A stretch of 64,000 bases of DNA, from positions 541,903 through 605,902 of the forward strand of contig NZ_JACHGN010000005.1 in the NCBI RefSeq assembly GCF_014202315.1. The letters are read 5' to 3'. Of this stretch, positions 32,289 to 41,031 are shown piece by piece. Every line of letters starts with the position of its first letter. Positions within the stretch are counted from its first letter, which is position 1. This stretch comes from Thermocatellispora tengchongensis (GTDB lineage Bacteria > Actinomycetota > Actinomycetes > Streptosporangiales > Streptosporangiaceae). Below the pieces are notes generated by a model, which was not told the origin of the DNA, ran no database searches, and saw nothing but the letters and a program-made list of their open reading frames with translations. The translations under genes and the position numbers were made by a program.

Positions 32289-33535
32289 AGTTCGCGATCT
32301 TCCTCAACCCGCAGATCCCCGGGTCCGGATACAGCCAGGAAGCCAACGCCGTCGCCAGGCGCCCCATCGGCCGGGACACCGAGTCGTACCAGAAGCTGCT
32401 GCACGAGGTGCGCGAGATCGCCGTGCACGCCGACCGGATCGGCTTCGACGCGCTGATGATGACCGAGCACCACTTCCACTCCGAGGGCTTCGAGTTCTCC
32501 GTCAACCCGCTGATGTTCCTCACCGACCTGGCCGCGCGCACCGAGCGCATCCTGCTCGCCCCGCTCGGCATCGTGCTGCCCGCCTGGGACCCGATCCGGG
32601 CCGCCGAGGACGTGGCGCTGCTCGACCAGTTCTGCAAGGGCCGGCTCCGGCTCGGGGTGGCCCGCGGCTACCAGAACCGGTGGATGAACGTGCTCGGCCA
32701 GCGCTGGAAGGCCGCGGCGGCCCGCTCGGACGGCTCGGCGGCCGACACCCGCAACTTCGACGTGTTCGGCGAGGTCCTGCAGATCATGAAGATGGCCTGG
32801 ACCCAGGACACGCTGCGCTACAAGTCGGAGGTCCTGGACTACGAGGTGCCCTCGCCGTACGAGGGGATCGAGGGCTGGCCGGCGCTGGAGTGGACCAGGA
32901 CCTTCGGCGCCCCCGGCGAGGTGGACGAGCAGGGCCGCATCCGCGCGGTGTCGGTGTGCCCCAAGCCGTACCAGTACCCGCACCCCGAGCTGTGGCAGCC
33001 GTTCACGATCTCCGACCGCTCGGTGGTGCGCGCGGCGCAGGAGGACATCCTGCCGTGGATGTTCACCCCCAACCCGGACGAGCACGCCGCCAAGGCCCGC
33101 CTGTACCAGGAGGAGTCGGCCAAGTGCGGGCGGCACTACAAGCTGGGCGAGCACACCGGCATCCTGAAGATCGTCGGCATGGCCGACACCCGCGAGGAGG
33201 CCATCGCGACCTACGGGCACGGCATGCAGAAGGACTTCGCCGCGTTCTTCGGCCCCTTCGGCTACCTGGAGGTGCTGCGCAAGAAGGAGGACGACAAGCA
33301 CAAGCCGATCAGCCCGGAGAAGGGCGACTACCGCCGGATGAGCGAGGTCGAGATGGCCCTGCTCGGCGGGCCCGACGACGTCAAGCGGGGCATCCAGCGG
33401 CTCCTGGACCGCATGCCCGACCTGGAGTGGTTCGGACTGTTCATGCAGGGACAGCAGGGCGTGCTCCCGCTGGACACCGTCAAGCGGAACCTGGAACTGT
33501 TCGCCACCAAGGTCATCCCGGAGTTCGCGGACTGA
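32285..33535 (+). CDS. LLM-class (bacterial luciferase-like) flavin or F420 oxidoreductase
   Basis: The gene encodes 416 residues, longer than the other LLM proteins here. Conserved segments are MKFAIFLNPQIPGSG, ADRIGFDALMMTEHHFH, TERILLAPLGIVLPAWDPI and GRLRLGVARGYQ. An extended insertion in the middle (residues 150-290) is rich in Trp, Tyr and Pro, and RRMSEVEMALLGGPDDVKRGI precedes the C-terminus. TEHHF and the length resemble flavin-dependent luciferase-type monooxygenases more than short F420 enzymes, so the cofactor is uncertain. The GTG start overlaps the hydrolase stop. It likely oxygenates or oxidises the pathway substrate. Confidence 0.86.
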   Translation: MKFAIFLNPQIPGSGYSQEANAVARRPIGRDTESYQKLLHEVREIAVHADRIGFDALMMTEHHFHSEGFEFSVNPLMFLTDLAARTERILLAPLGIVLPAWDPIRAAEDVALLDQFCKGRLRLGVARGYQNRWMNVLGQRWKAAAARSDGSAADTRNFDVFGEVLQIMKMAWTQDTLRYKSEVLDYEVPSPYEGIEGWPALEWTRTFGAPGEVDEQGRIRAVSVCPKPYQYPHPELWQPFTISDRSVVRAAQEDILPWMFTPNPDEHAAKARLYQEESAKCGRHYKLGEHTGILKIVGMADTREEAIATYGHGMQKDFAAFFGPFGYLEVLRKKEDDKHKPISPEKGDYRRMSEVEMALLGGPDDVKRGIQRLLDRMPDLEWFGLFMQGQQGVLPLDTVKRNLELFATKVIPEFAD

Positions 33536-33546
33536 GGGGGGCGACC

Positions 33547-34431
33547 GTGCGGTTCTGGCTGGGCGCCTCGTTCACCCCCACCGACCAGTACGTCGAGCTG
33601 GCCCGCGCCGCCGAGCGGTGCGGCTTCGACACCTTCACCCTCTCCGACCACATCTTCCACACCGACTTCGCCTCGCCGTACCCCTACTCCGACACCGGCC
33701 GCCCGCGCTGGACCGCCGAGACCCACTGGCCCGAGGTGTGGGTCACGATCGGCGCGATGGCCGCGGTCACCAGCACCCTGCGCTTCTCCCCCAACGTGTA
33801 CGTCGCCCCGGCCCGGGACCTGTTCACCGTGGCCAAGCAGGTGGCCACCGCCGCCGCGCTGTCCGGCGACCGGATCACCTTCGGGGTGGGCGTCGGCTGG
33901 TGCGCCGAGGAGTTCGCCCAGACCGGCCAGGACTTCCACACCCGCGGCAGACGGCTCGACGAGATGATCCCGGTGCTGCGCGCCCTGTGGGCCGGCGGCC
34001 AGGTCGAGCACTCCGGCACGCACTACGCCTTCCCGCCGCTGTCGATCGCCCCCACCCCGTCGAAGCCGGTCCCGGTCTACATCGGCGGCGACAGCGAGGC
34101 CGCCCTGCGCCGCGCCGCCCGCCTCGGCGACGGCTGGATCGGCAACCGGATCTACACCGAGGAGCAACTCGACCAGGTCCTCACCTCGCTCCGCCGCCAC
34201 CTGAAGGACCACGGCCGGGACGAGGACGCCCTGGACATCGTCGCGCCGCTGGCGGTGCTGCCCGACCCGGCGACGTACCGCCGCTTCGAGGACAAGGGCG
34301 TCACCGCCACCCTCGCCGCCCCCTGGTGGCTCGCCACCCCCGAGGAGCGCGCCGCCCACCCCAAGGGCTCCCTCTCCCTCAAGCTCGCCACCATGGAACG
34401 CTTCGCCGAGGAGGTGGTCGCGCGGGTATAA
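33547..34431 (+). CDS. LLM-class F420-dependent oxidoreductase
   Basis: The gene encodes 294 residues of the F420-type LLM family: VRFWLGASFTPTDQYVELA, FDTFTLSDHIFHTDF, TLRFSPNVYVAPARDLFTVAKQ, ITFGVGVGWCAEEF and GGDSEAALRRAARLGDGWI. The GTG at 33547 follows GAGGGGGG. It is the third gene of the 31497-34431 operon. The window contains four such oxidoreductases, three of them in or next to operator-controlled units and the fourth also within a controlled operon. Confidence 0.87.
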   Translation: MRFWLGASFTPTDQYVELARAAERCGFDTFTLSDHIFHTDFASPYPYSDTGRPRWTAETHWPEVWVTIGAMAAVTSTLRFSPNVYVAPARDLFTVAKQVATAAALSGDRITFGVGVGWCAEEFAQTGQDFHTRGRRLDEMIPVLRALWAGGQVEHSGTHYAFPPLSIAPTPSKPVPVYIGGDSEAALRRAARLGDGWIGNRIYTEEQLDQVLTSLRRHLKDHGRDEDALDIVAPLAVLPDPATYRRFEDKGVTATLAAPWWLATPEERAAHPKGSLSLKLATMERFAEEVVARV

Positions 34432-34432
34432 C
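34427..34432 (+). promoter_or_regulatory. Possible -10 element (TATAAC) for a leaderless HipA-like gene
   Basis: TATAAC overlaps the LLM stop codon and lies eight bases before the GTG of the HipA-like gene, the geometry of a leaderless start. No convincing -35 is visible, so co-transcription with the LLM operon remains possible. Confidence 0.35.
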
Positions 34433-34440
34433 CTGCCTGG

Positions 34441-35199
34441 GTGGATGTGATCACGGCGACCCGGTACGTCGTGCCGCTGCGAGAGGGCGGCTCGCTGCCG
34501 GGGATCGTCGAGGCGGACGATCTGGGCACCTACGTGGTGAAGTTCCGGGGCGCCGGGCAGGGTGTGCCGGTGCTGGTGGCCGAGATCATCTGCTCCGGGC
34601 TGGCCCGCGGGCTCGGCTTCAGGACCCCCGACCTGAAGCTGATCGAGATCGACGGCCGGCTCGGCGCGCGTGAGCCCGACGAGGAGATCCAGGACCTGCT
34701 CAAGGCCAGCGAGGGGCTGAACCTCGCGGTGGACTTCCTGCCGGGCGCGCTCGGGTTCGAGCCGCTGGCCTGGAAGCCCGACCGCGCCCTCGCCGCGCGG
34801 CTGGTCTGGTTCGACGGGCTGATCCACAACGTGGACCGGAGCTGGCGCAACCCCAACCTGCTCGAATGGCACCGCAACGTGTGGCTTATCGACCACGGCG
34901 CGGCACTGTGGTTCCACTACAACTGGCGCACCGCCGACCCGCAGCGCCCCTTCGACCCCGGCGATCACGTGCTGGCCCCGTTCGCGAGCGCGGAGGCCCT
35001 GGCCGAGGCGGGCGCCGAGCTGAGCGCGCTGGTCACCCGCGACCTGCTGGAGGCGGTGATCGCCGAGGTGCCCGAGGAGTGGCTGGTGCGCGCCGGCGGG
35101 GGCGGCGACGCCCGCGCCGCGGGCGAGGCGTACATCGAGCACCTTCTCGCCCGCGCGCACGGCCCGCGGGCCTGGCTGCCGGAGGGGGGCGCGCGATGA
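34441..35199 (+). CDS. HipA-like kinase domain protein
   Basis: The gene encodes 252 residues related to the HipA/PI4K-like kinase fold (HipA_2 group). YVVKFRGAGQG carries the nucleotide-binding Lys, LVWFDGLIHNVDRSWRNPNLL carries the catalytic Asp and the metal-binding Asn, and NVWLIDHGAAL supplies the second metal Asp. It lacks the HipA N-terminal subdomain, and no HipB-like DNA-binding antitoxin is adjacent. Instead it overlaps the DUF3037 gene by ATGA. Such HipA-like/DUF3037 pairs recur in bacteria and have no established function. GTG at 34441 or 34447 could be the start. Confidence 0.84.
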   Translation: MDVITATRYVVPLREGGSLPGIVEADDLGTYVVKFRGAGQGVPVLVAEIICSGLARGLGFRTPDLKLIEIDGRLGAREPDEEIQDLLKASEGLNLAVDFLPGALGFEPLAWKPDRALAARLVWFDGLIHNVDRSWRNPNLLEWHRNVWLIDHGAALWFHYNWRTADPQRPFDPGDHVLAPFASAEALAEAGAELSALVTRDLLEAVIAEVPEEWLVRAGGGGDARAAGEAYIEHLLARAHGPRAWLPEGGAR

Positions 35200-35600
35200 A
35201 GGCGGTCTACGAGTACGCGCTGATCCGCGTGGTGCCGCGGATCGAGCGCGGCGAGCTGATCAACGCGGGCGTGATCGTGTACTGCCAGCCCCGCGACTAC
35301 CTGTGCGCGAAGGCCGAGCTGGACGAGGCGCGGCTGCTCGCGCTCGACCCCGGGGCCGACGTCACCGCCGTGCGCCAGGCGCTGGCGGTGTACGAGCGGG
35401 CCTGCGGCGACGACACCCCCGGGCCGCTGGCCCGCGAGTCGCGCGGCGGCCGGTTCCGCTGGCTGACCGCCCCGCGCAGCACGGTCGTCCAGGCCGGGCC
35501 GGTGCACGCCGGGCTGACCGACGACCCGGCCGCCGAGCTGGAGCACCTGTTCGCCCGCCTGGTCCGCGCGCCGGGCGCGGTCAGAACAGCACCGAGGTGA
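35196..35600 (+). CDS. DUF3037 family protein
   Basis: The gene encodes 134 residues: YEYALIRVVPRIERGELINAGVIVYC at the start, then ARLLALDPGADVTAV and a C-terminal TDDPAAELEHLFARLV. This is the DUF3037 pattern. The ATG overlaps the HipA-like stop codon, so the two are translationally coupled and probably act together. The gene end overlaps the end of the convergent acetyltransferase gene by 20 bp. No catalytic residues can be proposed. Confidence 0.85.
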   Translation: MKAVYEYALIRVVPRIERGELINAGVIVYCQPRDYLCAKAELDEARLLALDPGADVTAVRQALAVYERACGDDTPGPLARESRGGRFRWLTAPRSTVVQAGPVHAGLTDDPAAELEHLFARLVRAPGAVRTAPR

Positions 35601-36423
35601 AGGTGCCGACCTCCTCGAAGCCCACCTTGCGGTAGACCGCCCGCGCGGGCGCGTTGAAGTCGTTGACGTACAGCGTGACCAGCGGCGCGAAGCAGCCGAG
35701 CGCCTGGATGACCAGTGCCGACATGCCGGCCGCCGCATGCCCCTTGCCGCGGTGCTCGGGGTGCACCCACACGCCCTGGATCTGGCACGCCTGCGGGGTG
35801 ACCGCGCCGATCTCGGCCTTGAAGATCACCTTGCCGTTGTCGATCCGGGCGTACGAGCGGCCGATGCGGATCAGCTCGGCCACCCGGGTCCGGTACAGCG
35901 CGCCGCCGTCGCCCGTGTCGGGCGAGATGCCCACCTCCTCGGTGAACATGGCCACGCAGGCCGGGAGCAGGATGTCGAACTCCTCGGGGCGCACGCGGCG
36001 GACGTAGGGGTCGGGCGGCACGCGGGGCGCGCCGGAGATCGTCATCACCGGCTGCGCCCACCGTACGGCCCGCGCCGGCCCCCAGTGCGGTTCGAGCAGC
36101 TCCCACAGCGGCTCCACCGCCTCCCGGGGACCCACGATGGACGAGCAGCGCCGCCCCTGGCGGCGGGCACGGTCGGCGAAGGCCAGCACGGCCTCACGGC
36201 CGGCGTTCACCGGCACCAGGTTGGCGCCGGCGTAGCACAGGGAGGTCATGGCCCCGCGCGGGCCGAACCCCCACATCTGGCCGCCGAGCCGGGCCGGGTT
36301 CAACCCGACGGACCTGACCCGCGAGGCGACGAAGACGTTGGCGACCGGATCGGTGTCGAGGATCGCGAGGACCTCGTCCCGGTCGTTGTCGTCGAGCACG
36401 CGCGACGCCGATGTACGCAGCAT
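35581..36423 (-). CDS. GNAT acetyltransferase with N-terminal DUF4081 domain
   Basis: The gene encodes about 280 residues. The N-terminal DUF4081 region begins MLRTSASRVLDDNDRDEVLAIL and contains DPVANVFVASRV. The C-terminal GNAT domain has the acetyl-CoA pyrophosphate loop HPEHRGKGHAAAG and the FNAPARAVYRKVGFEEVGTF segment. Orthologues commonly lie near ispG in actinobacteria, as Rv2867c beside gcpE in M. tuberculosis, and the order here agrees apart from one inserted hydrolase gene. The ATG at 36423 matches family starts. GGAGG at 36443-36447 is rather far away, so GTG 36426 or an upstream TTG cannot be excluded. Substrate unknown. Confidence 0.86.
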   Translation of the reverse strand: MLRTSASRVLDDNDRDEVLAILDTDPVANVFVASRVRSVGLNPARLGGQMWGFGPRGAMTSLCYAGANLVPVNAGREAVLAFADRARRQGRRCSSIVGPREAVEPLWELLEPHWGPARAVRWAQPVMTISGAPRVPPDPYVRRVRPEEFDILLPACVAMFTEEVGISPDTGDGGALYRTRVAELIRIGRSYARIDNGKVIFKAEIGAVTPQACQIQGVWVHPEHRGKGHAAAGMSALVIQALGCFAPLVTLYVNDFNAPARAVYRKVGFEEVGTFTSVLF

Positions 36424-36522
36424 CACGCGCCAAGCGTACGCGACCTCCTTCAATTTGGCAGGAACCGCCCCAGACCCCTCGTGTTGTCGCCCGTCGTCAT
36501 CGCCCTTGGCTCAGGTCGCGGC

Positions 36523-38103
36523 TCAGGCCGCGGCCTTGTCGGCCGGACGCGGCGCGGCGTTGGCAGGGCAGCTCGCGTCGGGCCCGGCGACCGGGCGGAC
36601 ATGGCTCGCCGGCAGCGTGCCGTCACGCAGGTACGCCGCGAGGTGCCGGTCCACGCACGCGTTGCCGCCCAGGGAGACGCCGTGGTTGCCGCCGGGCTCG
36701 ACCACCATGCGCGCGTTCGGGAAGAGCCTGCGCATCCGCAGCGCCCCCTCGTACGGCGTGGCGGCGTCGCGGCGCGACTGCAACATCAGCACCGGCGGCA
36801 GCTTGGGGCTCGCCGTGATCCGCGGCGGGGTGCCGCCCGGCACGCTCCAGAACGCGCACGGCGCGTTGTACCAGGCGTTCGGCCAGGTCATGAACGGCGC
36901 GGCGCGGTTCACCCGGATCATGTCGGCGCGCCAGGAGTTCCAGTCGCGCGACCAGGTGGAGTCGCGGCACTGCACCGACAGGTAGACGGCGTAGCCGTTC
37001 TCCTCCTTGGGGCCGTTCTGCGCGTGCTTTCGCTGCGCCTCGACCAGCTTCCCGCCGTCGCCCTGCCGGACGTACGCCGAGAAGGCCGCGGCCAGCTCGG
37101 GCCAGACCGTGTTGTTGTAGCCGCCGACGGTGAAGATGTCGTCCAGCTCGCTCGGCCCGATCACCTTGCCGGCCGGGTGGGCGCGCAGCCGGTCGCGCAT
37201 GGCGTAGTAGGCCACGCGCACCGCCTCGGGGTCGTCGCCCAGCCGGTAGACCGCGTTGTGCCGGGCCACCCAGGCGAGGAAGTCGCGGTGGCGGCGCTCG
37301 AAGGCGTAGTCCTGGGCGATGTTGGAGGAGTACCAGTCGCCGGCGGGATCGACGACGCTGTCGAGCACCAGGCGGCGGACGTGGCCGGGGAACAGGCTGG
37401 CGTAGACGGCGCCGAGGTAGGTGCCGTACGAGTAGCCGAAGTAGCTGATCTTCTGCTCGCCGAGGGCGGCGCGGATCACGTCGATGTCCCTGGCGACGTG
37501 CTCGGTGGACATGTACGGCAGCATCCACGCCCACCGGGAGCCGCACGCCTGGGCGTAGGCGCGGGCGCGGCCGACGAGCACGGCTTCCTCGGCCGCGTTC
37601 CTGGCCACGGCGTCGGGACGCGGCGCCTTGAAGTACCGCTTCGGATCGACGCAGCTCAGGGCCGGGACGCTCTGCCCGACGCCGCGCGGGTCGAAGCCGA
37701 TCACGTCGTACCTGCCGATGACGCCGGCGGGCAGGGTGCGCGCGATGTACTTGGCCAGTTCGAGCCCGGACGCGCCCGGCCCGCCGGGGTTGATCAGCAG
37801 CGGCCCGAGGTGGTCGCGGCCCCGGGTGGCGGTGCCCTTGATCCGGTTCAGCGCGATCTTGATCTTCTGGCCCTCGGGGTGCCGGTGGTCGAGCGGCACC
37901 CGCAGCCACGCGCACTCCACGACCTGCCCGTCGGCGGCCGGCTCGGGACAGGGCCGCCACTCCAGGCCCGGCGCCCGCGCGACGTCGGGCCCCGGCGCCG
38001 CGGCGCCCCCGCCCGCGGGCGCCGCAGCGGCGGCGCCGTTGTGCGCACAGATCCCGGTTACCAGCAGCGTCATGCCCGCCGCGATGCCGACGACTCGCTT
38101 CAC
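36523..38103 (-). CDS. Secreted S33-type alpha/beta hydrolase (tripeptidyl aminopeptidase-like)
   Basis: The gene encodes 526 residues. A signal peptide (MKRVVGIAAGMTLLVTGICA) is followed by an Ala/Pro-rich segment. The body matches actinobacterial SlpD/E- and Tap-like peptidases: nucleophile elbow GYSYGTYLGAVY, Asp in SRRDAATPYEGA and His in PGGNHGVSLGG within a TAP-like C-terminal domain. It would cleave N-terminal tri- or dipeptides outside the cell. Four or more Cys in the mature part could form disulphides. The GTG start at 38103 has an AGAGGGGAAG ribosome-binding site. It separates ispG from the DUF4081 acetyltransferase gene. Confidence 0.88.
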   Translation of the reverse strand: MKRVVGIAAGMTLLVTGICAHNGAAAAAPAGGGAAAPGPDVARAPGLEWRPCPEPAADGQVVECAWLRVPLDHRHPEGQKIKIALNRIKGTATRGRDHLGPLLINPGGPGASGLELAKYIARTLPAGVIGRYDVIGFDPRGVGQSVPALSCVDPKRYFKAPRPDAVARNAAEEAVLVGRARAYAQACGSRWAWMLPYMSTEHVARDIDVIRAALGEQKISYFGYSYGTYLGAVYASLFPGHVRRLVLDSVVDPAGDWYSSNIAQDYAFERRHRDFLAWVARHNAVYRLGDDPEAVRVAYYAMRDRLRAHPAGKVIGPSELDDIFTVGGYNNTVWPELAAAFSAYVRQGDGGKLVEAQRKHAQNGPKEENGYAVYLSVQCRDSTWSRDWNSWRADMIRVNRAAPFMTWPNAWYNAPCAFWSVPGGTPPRITASPKLPPVLMLQSRRDAATPYEGALRMRRLFPNARMVVEPGGNHGVSLGGNACVDRHLAAYLRDGTLPASHVRPVAGPDASCPANAAPRPADKAAA

Positions 38104-38465
38104 TCGACAGCTTCCCCTCTGCTCAAATGACAGAGGTGATATTCCACTACGTGACGGCCCCGCTACGCCTCGCCCGCAAGACGCTTGCCATCATGTAATC
38201 AACACATTGCTGTCTGTAGCCGAATCCGCCGGTCGTAACCGCACGCCCCCGGGGGGCCGAACCCCCGCGACGACAGTGCGACCGCCTCAGGACCGAAGCC
38301 CCGCGACCGTCGGTGCACGACCGTCTCAGGACCGAAGCCCCGCGACCGTCGGTGCACGACCACCTCAGGACCGAAGCCCCGCAGCCGTCGGTGCACGACC
38401 ACCTCAGGACCGAAGCCCCGCAGCCGTCGGTGCACGACCACCTCAGGGCCGAGGCCCCGCGACCG
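38104..38465. other. Intergenic region: hydrolase promoter side and ispG-derived repeats
   Basis: The left part (38104-38250) is the leader/promoter region of the leftward hydrolase gene, with a lower-GC segment around 38125-38215. The right part (from about 38250) is taken up by the 39-bp tandem array that continues into the end of ispG. No additional gene is supported. Confidence 0.6.
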
Positions 38466-38492
38466 TCAGTGCACGACCACCTCAGGGCCGGC
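38286..38492. repeat. 39-bp tandem array overlapping the 3' end of ispG
   Basis: CTCAGG recurs at exactly 39-bp spacing (38286, 38325, 38364, 38403, 38442, 38481), and a decayed copy precedes the first. Units differ at only a few positions. Because 39 bp is 13 codons, every unit stays in the ispG frame and would encode GPEVVVHRRSRGF-like peptides. The ispG stop arises from one base change (TCGGTGCAC to TCAGTGCAC on the plus strand) in the terminal unit. Confidence 0.88.
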
Positions 38493-39629
38493 GCCCTCGC
38501 CGTCCGCGTCGACCTCGATGCCCATGCTCTCGGCCAGGCGCAGGGCCTCCTCGATCAGGGTCTCGACGATCTGCGACTCGGGCACCGTCTTGACGACCTC
38601 GCCCTTGACGAAGATCTGGCCCTTGCCGTTGCCGGAGGCGACGCCGAGGTCGGCCTCGCGCGCCTCGCCGGGGCCGTTGACGACGCAGCCCATCACGGCC
38701 ACCCGCAGCGGCACCTTCAGCCCGTCGAGCCCGGCGTGCACCTGCTCGGCCAGGGTGTACACGTCCACCTGGGCGCGCCCGCAGGAGGGGCAGGAGACGA
38801 TCTCAAGGCCGCGCTCGCGCAGGTTGAGCGACTCCAGGATCGCGATGCCGACCTTGACCTCCTCGACCGGCGGCGCCGACAGCGAGACCCGGATCGTGTC
38901 GCCGATGCCCTCGGCCAGCAGCGCCCCGAACGCCACCGCCGACTTCACCGTGCCCTGGAAGGCCGGGCCGGCCTCGGTGACGCCGAGGTGCAGCGGGTAG
39001 TCGCACTTGGCGGCGAGCTGCCGGTACGCCTGGATCATCACGACCGGGTCGTGGTGCTTGACCGAGATCTTGATGTCGCGGAAGCCGTGCTCCTCGAACA
39101 GCGAGCACTCCCACAGCGCCGACTCGACCAGCGCCTCGGGGGTGGCCTTGCCGTACTTCCGCAGCAGCCTGGGGTCGAGGGAGCCCGCGTTCACCCCGAT
39201 CCTGATCGGCACGCCGTTGGCCGCGGCGGCCCGCGCGATCTCGCCCACCTTGTCGTCGAACTTCTTGATGTTGCCCGGGTTGACGCGCACCGCGGCGCAC
39301 CCGGCCTCGATGGCGGCGAAGACGTACTTCGGCTGGAAGTGGATGTCGGCGATCACGGGGATCTGCGACTTGCGGGCGATGACCGGCAGCGCGTCGGCGT
39401 CGTCCTGCGAGGGCACCGCCACGCGGACGATCTGGCAACCCGCGGCCGTCAGCTCGGCGATCTGCTGCAGGGTGGCGTTCACGTCGGCGGTCACGGTCGT
39501 CGTCATCGACTGCACGGACACGGGAGCGTCGCCGCCCACCGGAACCGAGCCGACCATGATCTGCCGCGACCTCCTGCGCTCGGCGAGGGGACGCGTCCGC
39601 ACGGAGGGAATCCCAAGATCAACAGACAT
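38466..39629 (-). CDS. ispG: 4-hydroxy-3-methylbut-2-en-1-yl diphosphate synthase (flavodoxin), MEP pathway
   Basis: The gene encodes 387 residues of IspG/GcpE. It converts MEcPP to HMBPP using a 4Fe-4S cluster. Cluster ligands are visible in SCPSCGR and GCVVNGPGE, whose Glu completes the coordination. The TIM-barrel part contains [32 protein letters not shown] and [10 protein letters not shown]. The ATG at 39629 is chosen from family alignment ([13 protein letters not shown]). The last residues GPEVVVH lie in the terminal unit of a tandem repeat. dxr is directly upstream in the same direction, 190 bp away, without the site-2 protease gene usually found between them. Confidence 0.96.
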   Translation of the reverse strand: MSVDLGIPSVRTRPLAERRRSRQIMVGSVPVGGDAPVSVQSMTTTVTADVNATLQQIAELTAAGCQIVRVAVPSQDDADALPVIARKSQIPVIADIHFQPKYVFAAIEAGCAAVRVNPGNIKKFDDKVGEIARAAAANGVPIRIGVNAGSLDPRLLRKYGKATPEALVESALWECSLFEEHGFRDIKISVKHHDPVVMIQAYRQLAAKCDYPLHLGVTEAGPAFQGTVKSAVAFGALLAEGIGDTIRVSLSAPPVEEVKVGIAILESLNLRERGLEIVSCPSCGRAQVDVYTLAEQVHAGLDGLKVPLRVAVMGCVVNGPGEAREADLGVASGNGKGQIFVKGEVVKTVPESQIVETLIEEALRLAESMGIEVDADGEGAGPEVVVH

Positions 39630-39819
39630 CTCAGCACCTTGACTGGTTGGCGACGCGGCCTGCCTGACAGCCGCACTTTCCGGACGCCCCAAGTCTAGGT
39701 AGTCCAGAAGGCCGCGGTTCCCGCCTGTGGAGCACGTCACCGCCCTGCCGTGAGGAGTTCATCTCCCCCAAGCCACCCACACTTCACCACAAACCCAGAA
39801 ATATCGCGAACCCCGGCGG

Positions 39820-41031
39820 TCACCTGGCGACCAGCTCGCCGGCGCGCGCCCGCGCCCAGGCGTCGGCGTCCAGGATCTCCTCCACGGAGTCGGCCGGAGC
39901 GGGCGTGTGCGCCGCGACCACCTCGGCCACAGTGTCGACGATGCCGAGGAACGGCAGCCGCCCGGCCCGGAACGCCTCCACGCACACCTCGTTGGCCGCG
40001 TTGTACACCGCCGGCGCCGTGCCGCCCGCCGTGCCGACCTGCCGCGCCAGCGCGACCGCCGGGAACGCCTCGTCGTCCAGCGGCTCGAAGGTCCAGGTGT
40101 GCGCGCTCGTCCAATCGACCGCCGGCGCCGCCCCGGGCACCCGCTCGGGCCACCCCAGCGCCAGCGAGATCGGCAGCCGCATGTCGGGCGGGCTCGCCTG
40201 CGCGATGGTCGAGCCGTCGGTGAACTCCACCATCGAGTGGACCACCGACTGCGGGTGCACCACCACCGTGATCCGGTCGAACCCGATGTCGTAGAGCAGG
40301 TGGGCCTCGATGACCTCCAGCCCCTTGTTCACCAGCGTCGCCGAGTTGACCGTGATCACCGGCCCCATCGACCAGGTGGGGTGCGCGAGCGCCTGCTCCG
40401 GCGTCACCCCGGCCAGCTCGGCCCGGGTGCGTCCGCGGAAGGGCCCGCCGCTGGCCGTCACGATGAGCCTGCGCACCTGCCGCGCGCCGACCTGCCCGTC
40501 GTACCCCCACGGCCCGTCGGCCCACAGGCACTGCGCCAGCGCCGAGTGCTCGGAGTCGACCGGCACCAGCATCCCCGGCTTGGCCAGCCGCTTCACCAGC
40601 GGCCCGCCCATGATCAGCGACTCCTTGTTGGCCAGCGCCAGCACCCGCCCCGCCTCCAGCGCCGCCAGCGTCGAGGACAGCCCCAGCGCCCCGTCGATGC
40701 CGTTCAACACGACATCGCACGGCCACGCCGCCACCTCGGCCACCCCCTCGGCCCCGGCCAGCACCTCGGCCCGAGCCCCCAGCCCCGCCAGCGCCTCCCG
40801 CAACCGCGGCACCACCCCGGCATCGGCCACCGCCACGACCTCGGCCCCGAACTCGGCCGCCTGCCGCGCCAGCAGATCCACCCGCCCGCCACGCGCCGCA
40901 AGCCCCGCGACCCTGAACCGCCCCGGGTTGCGCGCTATGACATCGAGCGCCTGAGTGCCGATCGACCCGGTAGACCCGAGCAGGACAACACGACGACTGC
41001 TATCTGGCTGCACCGCCCCATTGTCCCGCAC
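39820..41031 (-). CDS. dxr: 1-deoxy-D-xylulose 5-phosphate reductoisomerase, MEP pathway
   Basis: The gene encodes about 403 residues. The NADPH loop [13 protein letters not shown] is near the start, [11 protein letters not shown] and the metal/substrate site [13 protein letters not shown] follow, then ASGGPFRG and [28 protein letters not shown] in the catalytic domain, with the C-terminal helical domain after that. It converts DXP to MEP with NADPH. The GTG at 41031 is used (GGGTGAGGGG upstream); a GTG at 41013 is an alternative. It is the second MEP enzyme of the window and transcribed toward ispG. Confidence 0.96.
   Translation of the reverse strand: MRDNGAVQPDSSRRVVLLGSTGSIGTQALDVIARNPGRFRVAGLAARGGRVDLLARQAAEFGAEVVAVADAGVVPRLREALAGLGARAEVLAGAEGVAEVAAWPCDVVLNGIDGALGLSSTLAALEAGRVLALANKESLIMGGPLVKRLAKPGMLVPVDSEHSALAQCLWADGPWGYDGQVGARQVRRLIVTASGGPFRGRTRAELAGVTPEQALAHPTWSMGPVITVNSATLVNKGLEVIEAHLLYDIGFDRITVVVHPQSVVHSMVEFTDGSTIAQASPPDMRLPISLALGWPERVPGAAPAVDWTSAHTWTFEPLDDEAFPAVALARQVGTAGGTAPAVYNAANEVCVEAFRAGRLPFLGIVDTVAEVVAAHTPAPADSVEEILDADAWARARAGELVAR

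Noticed and set aside
34441..35600. Classical HipBA toxin-antitoxin system
   Set aside because: There is no HipB helix-turn-helix protein and the HipA N-terminal domain is missing; only the kinase-like part is present, with DUF3037.
36429..36446. Eighth copy of the 18-bp operator before the DUF4081 acetyltransferase gene
   Set aside because: Only the left half (GCCAAGC GTAC) fits; the right half reads GCGACCT and lacks the GCTNGGT arm.
38286..38492. Possible CRISPR array (regular 39-bp periodicity)
   Set aside because: The units are contiguous with no unique spacers and stay in the ispG frame; no cas gene is present.
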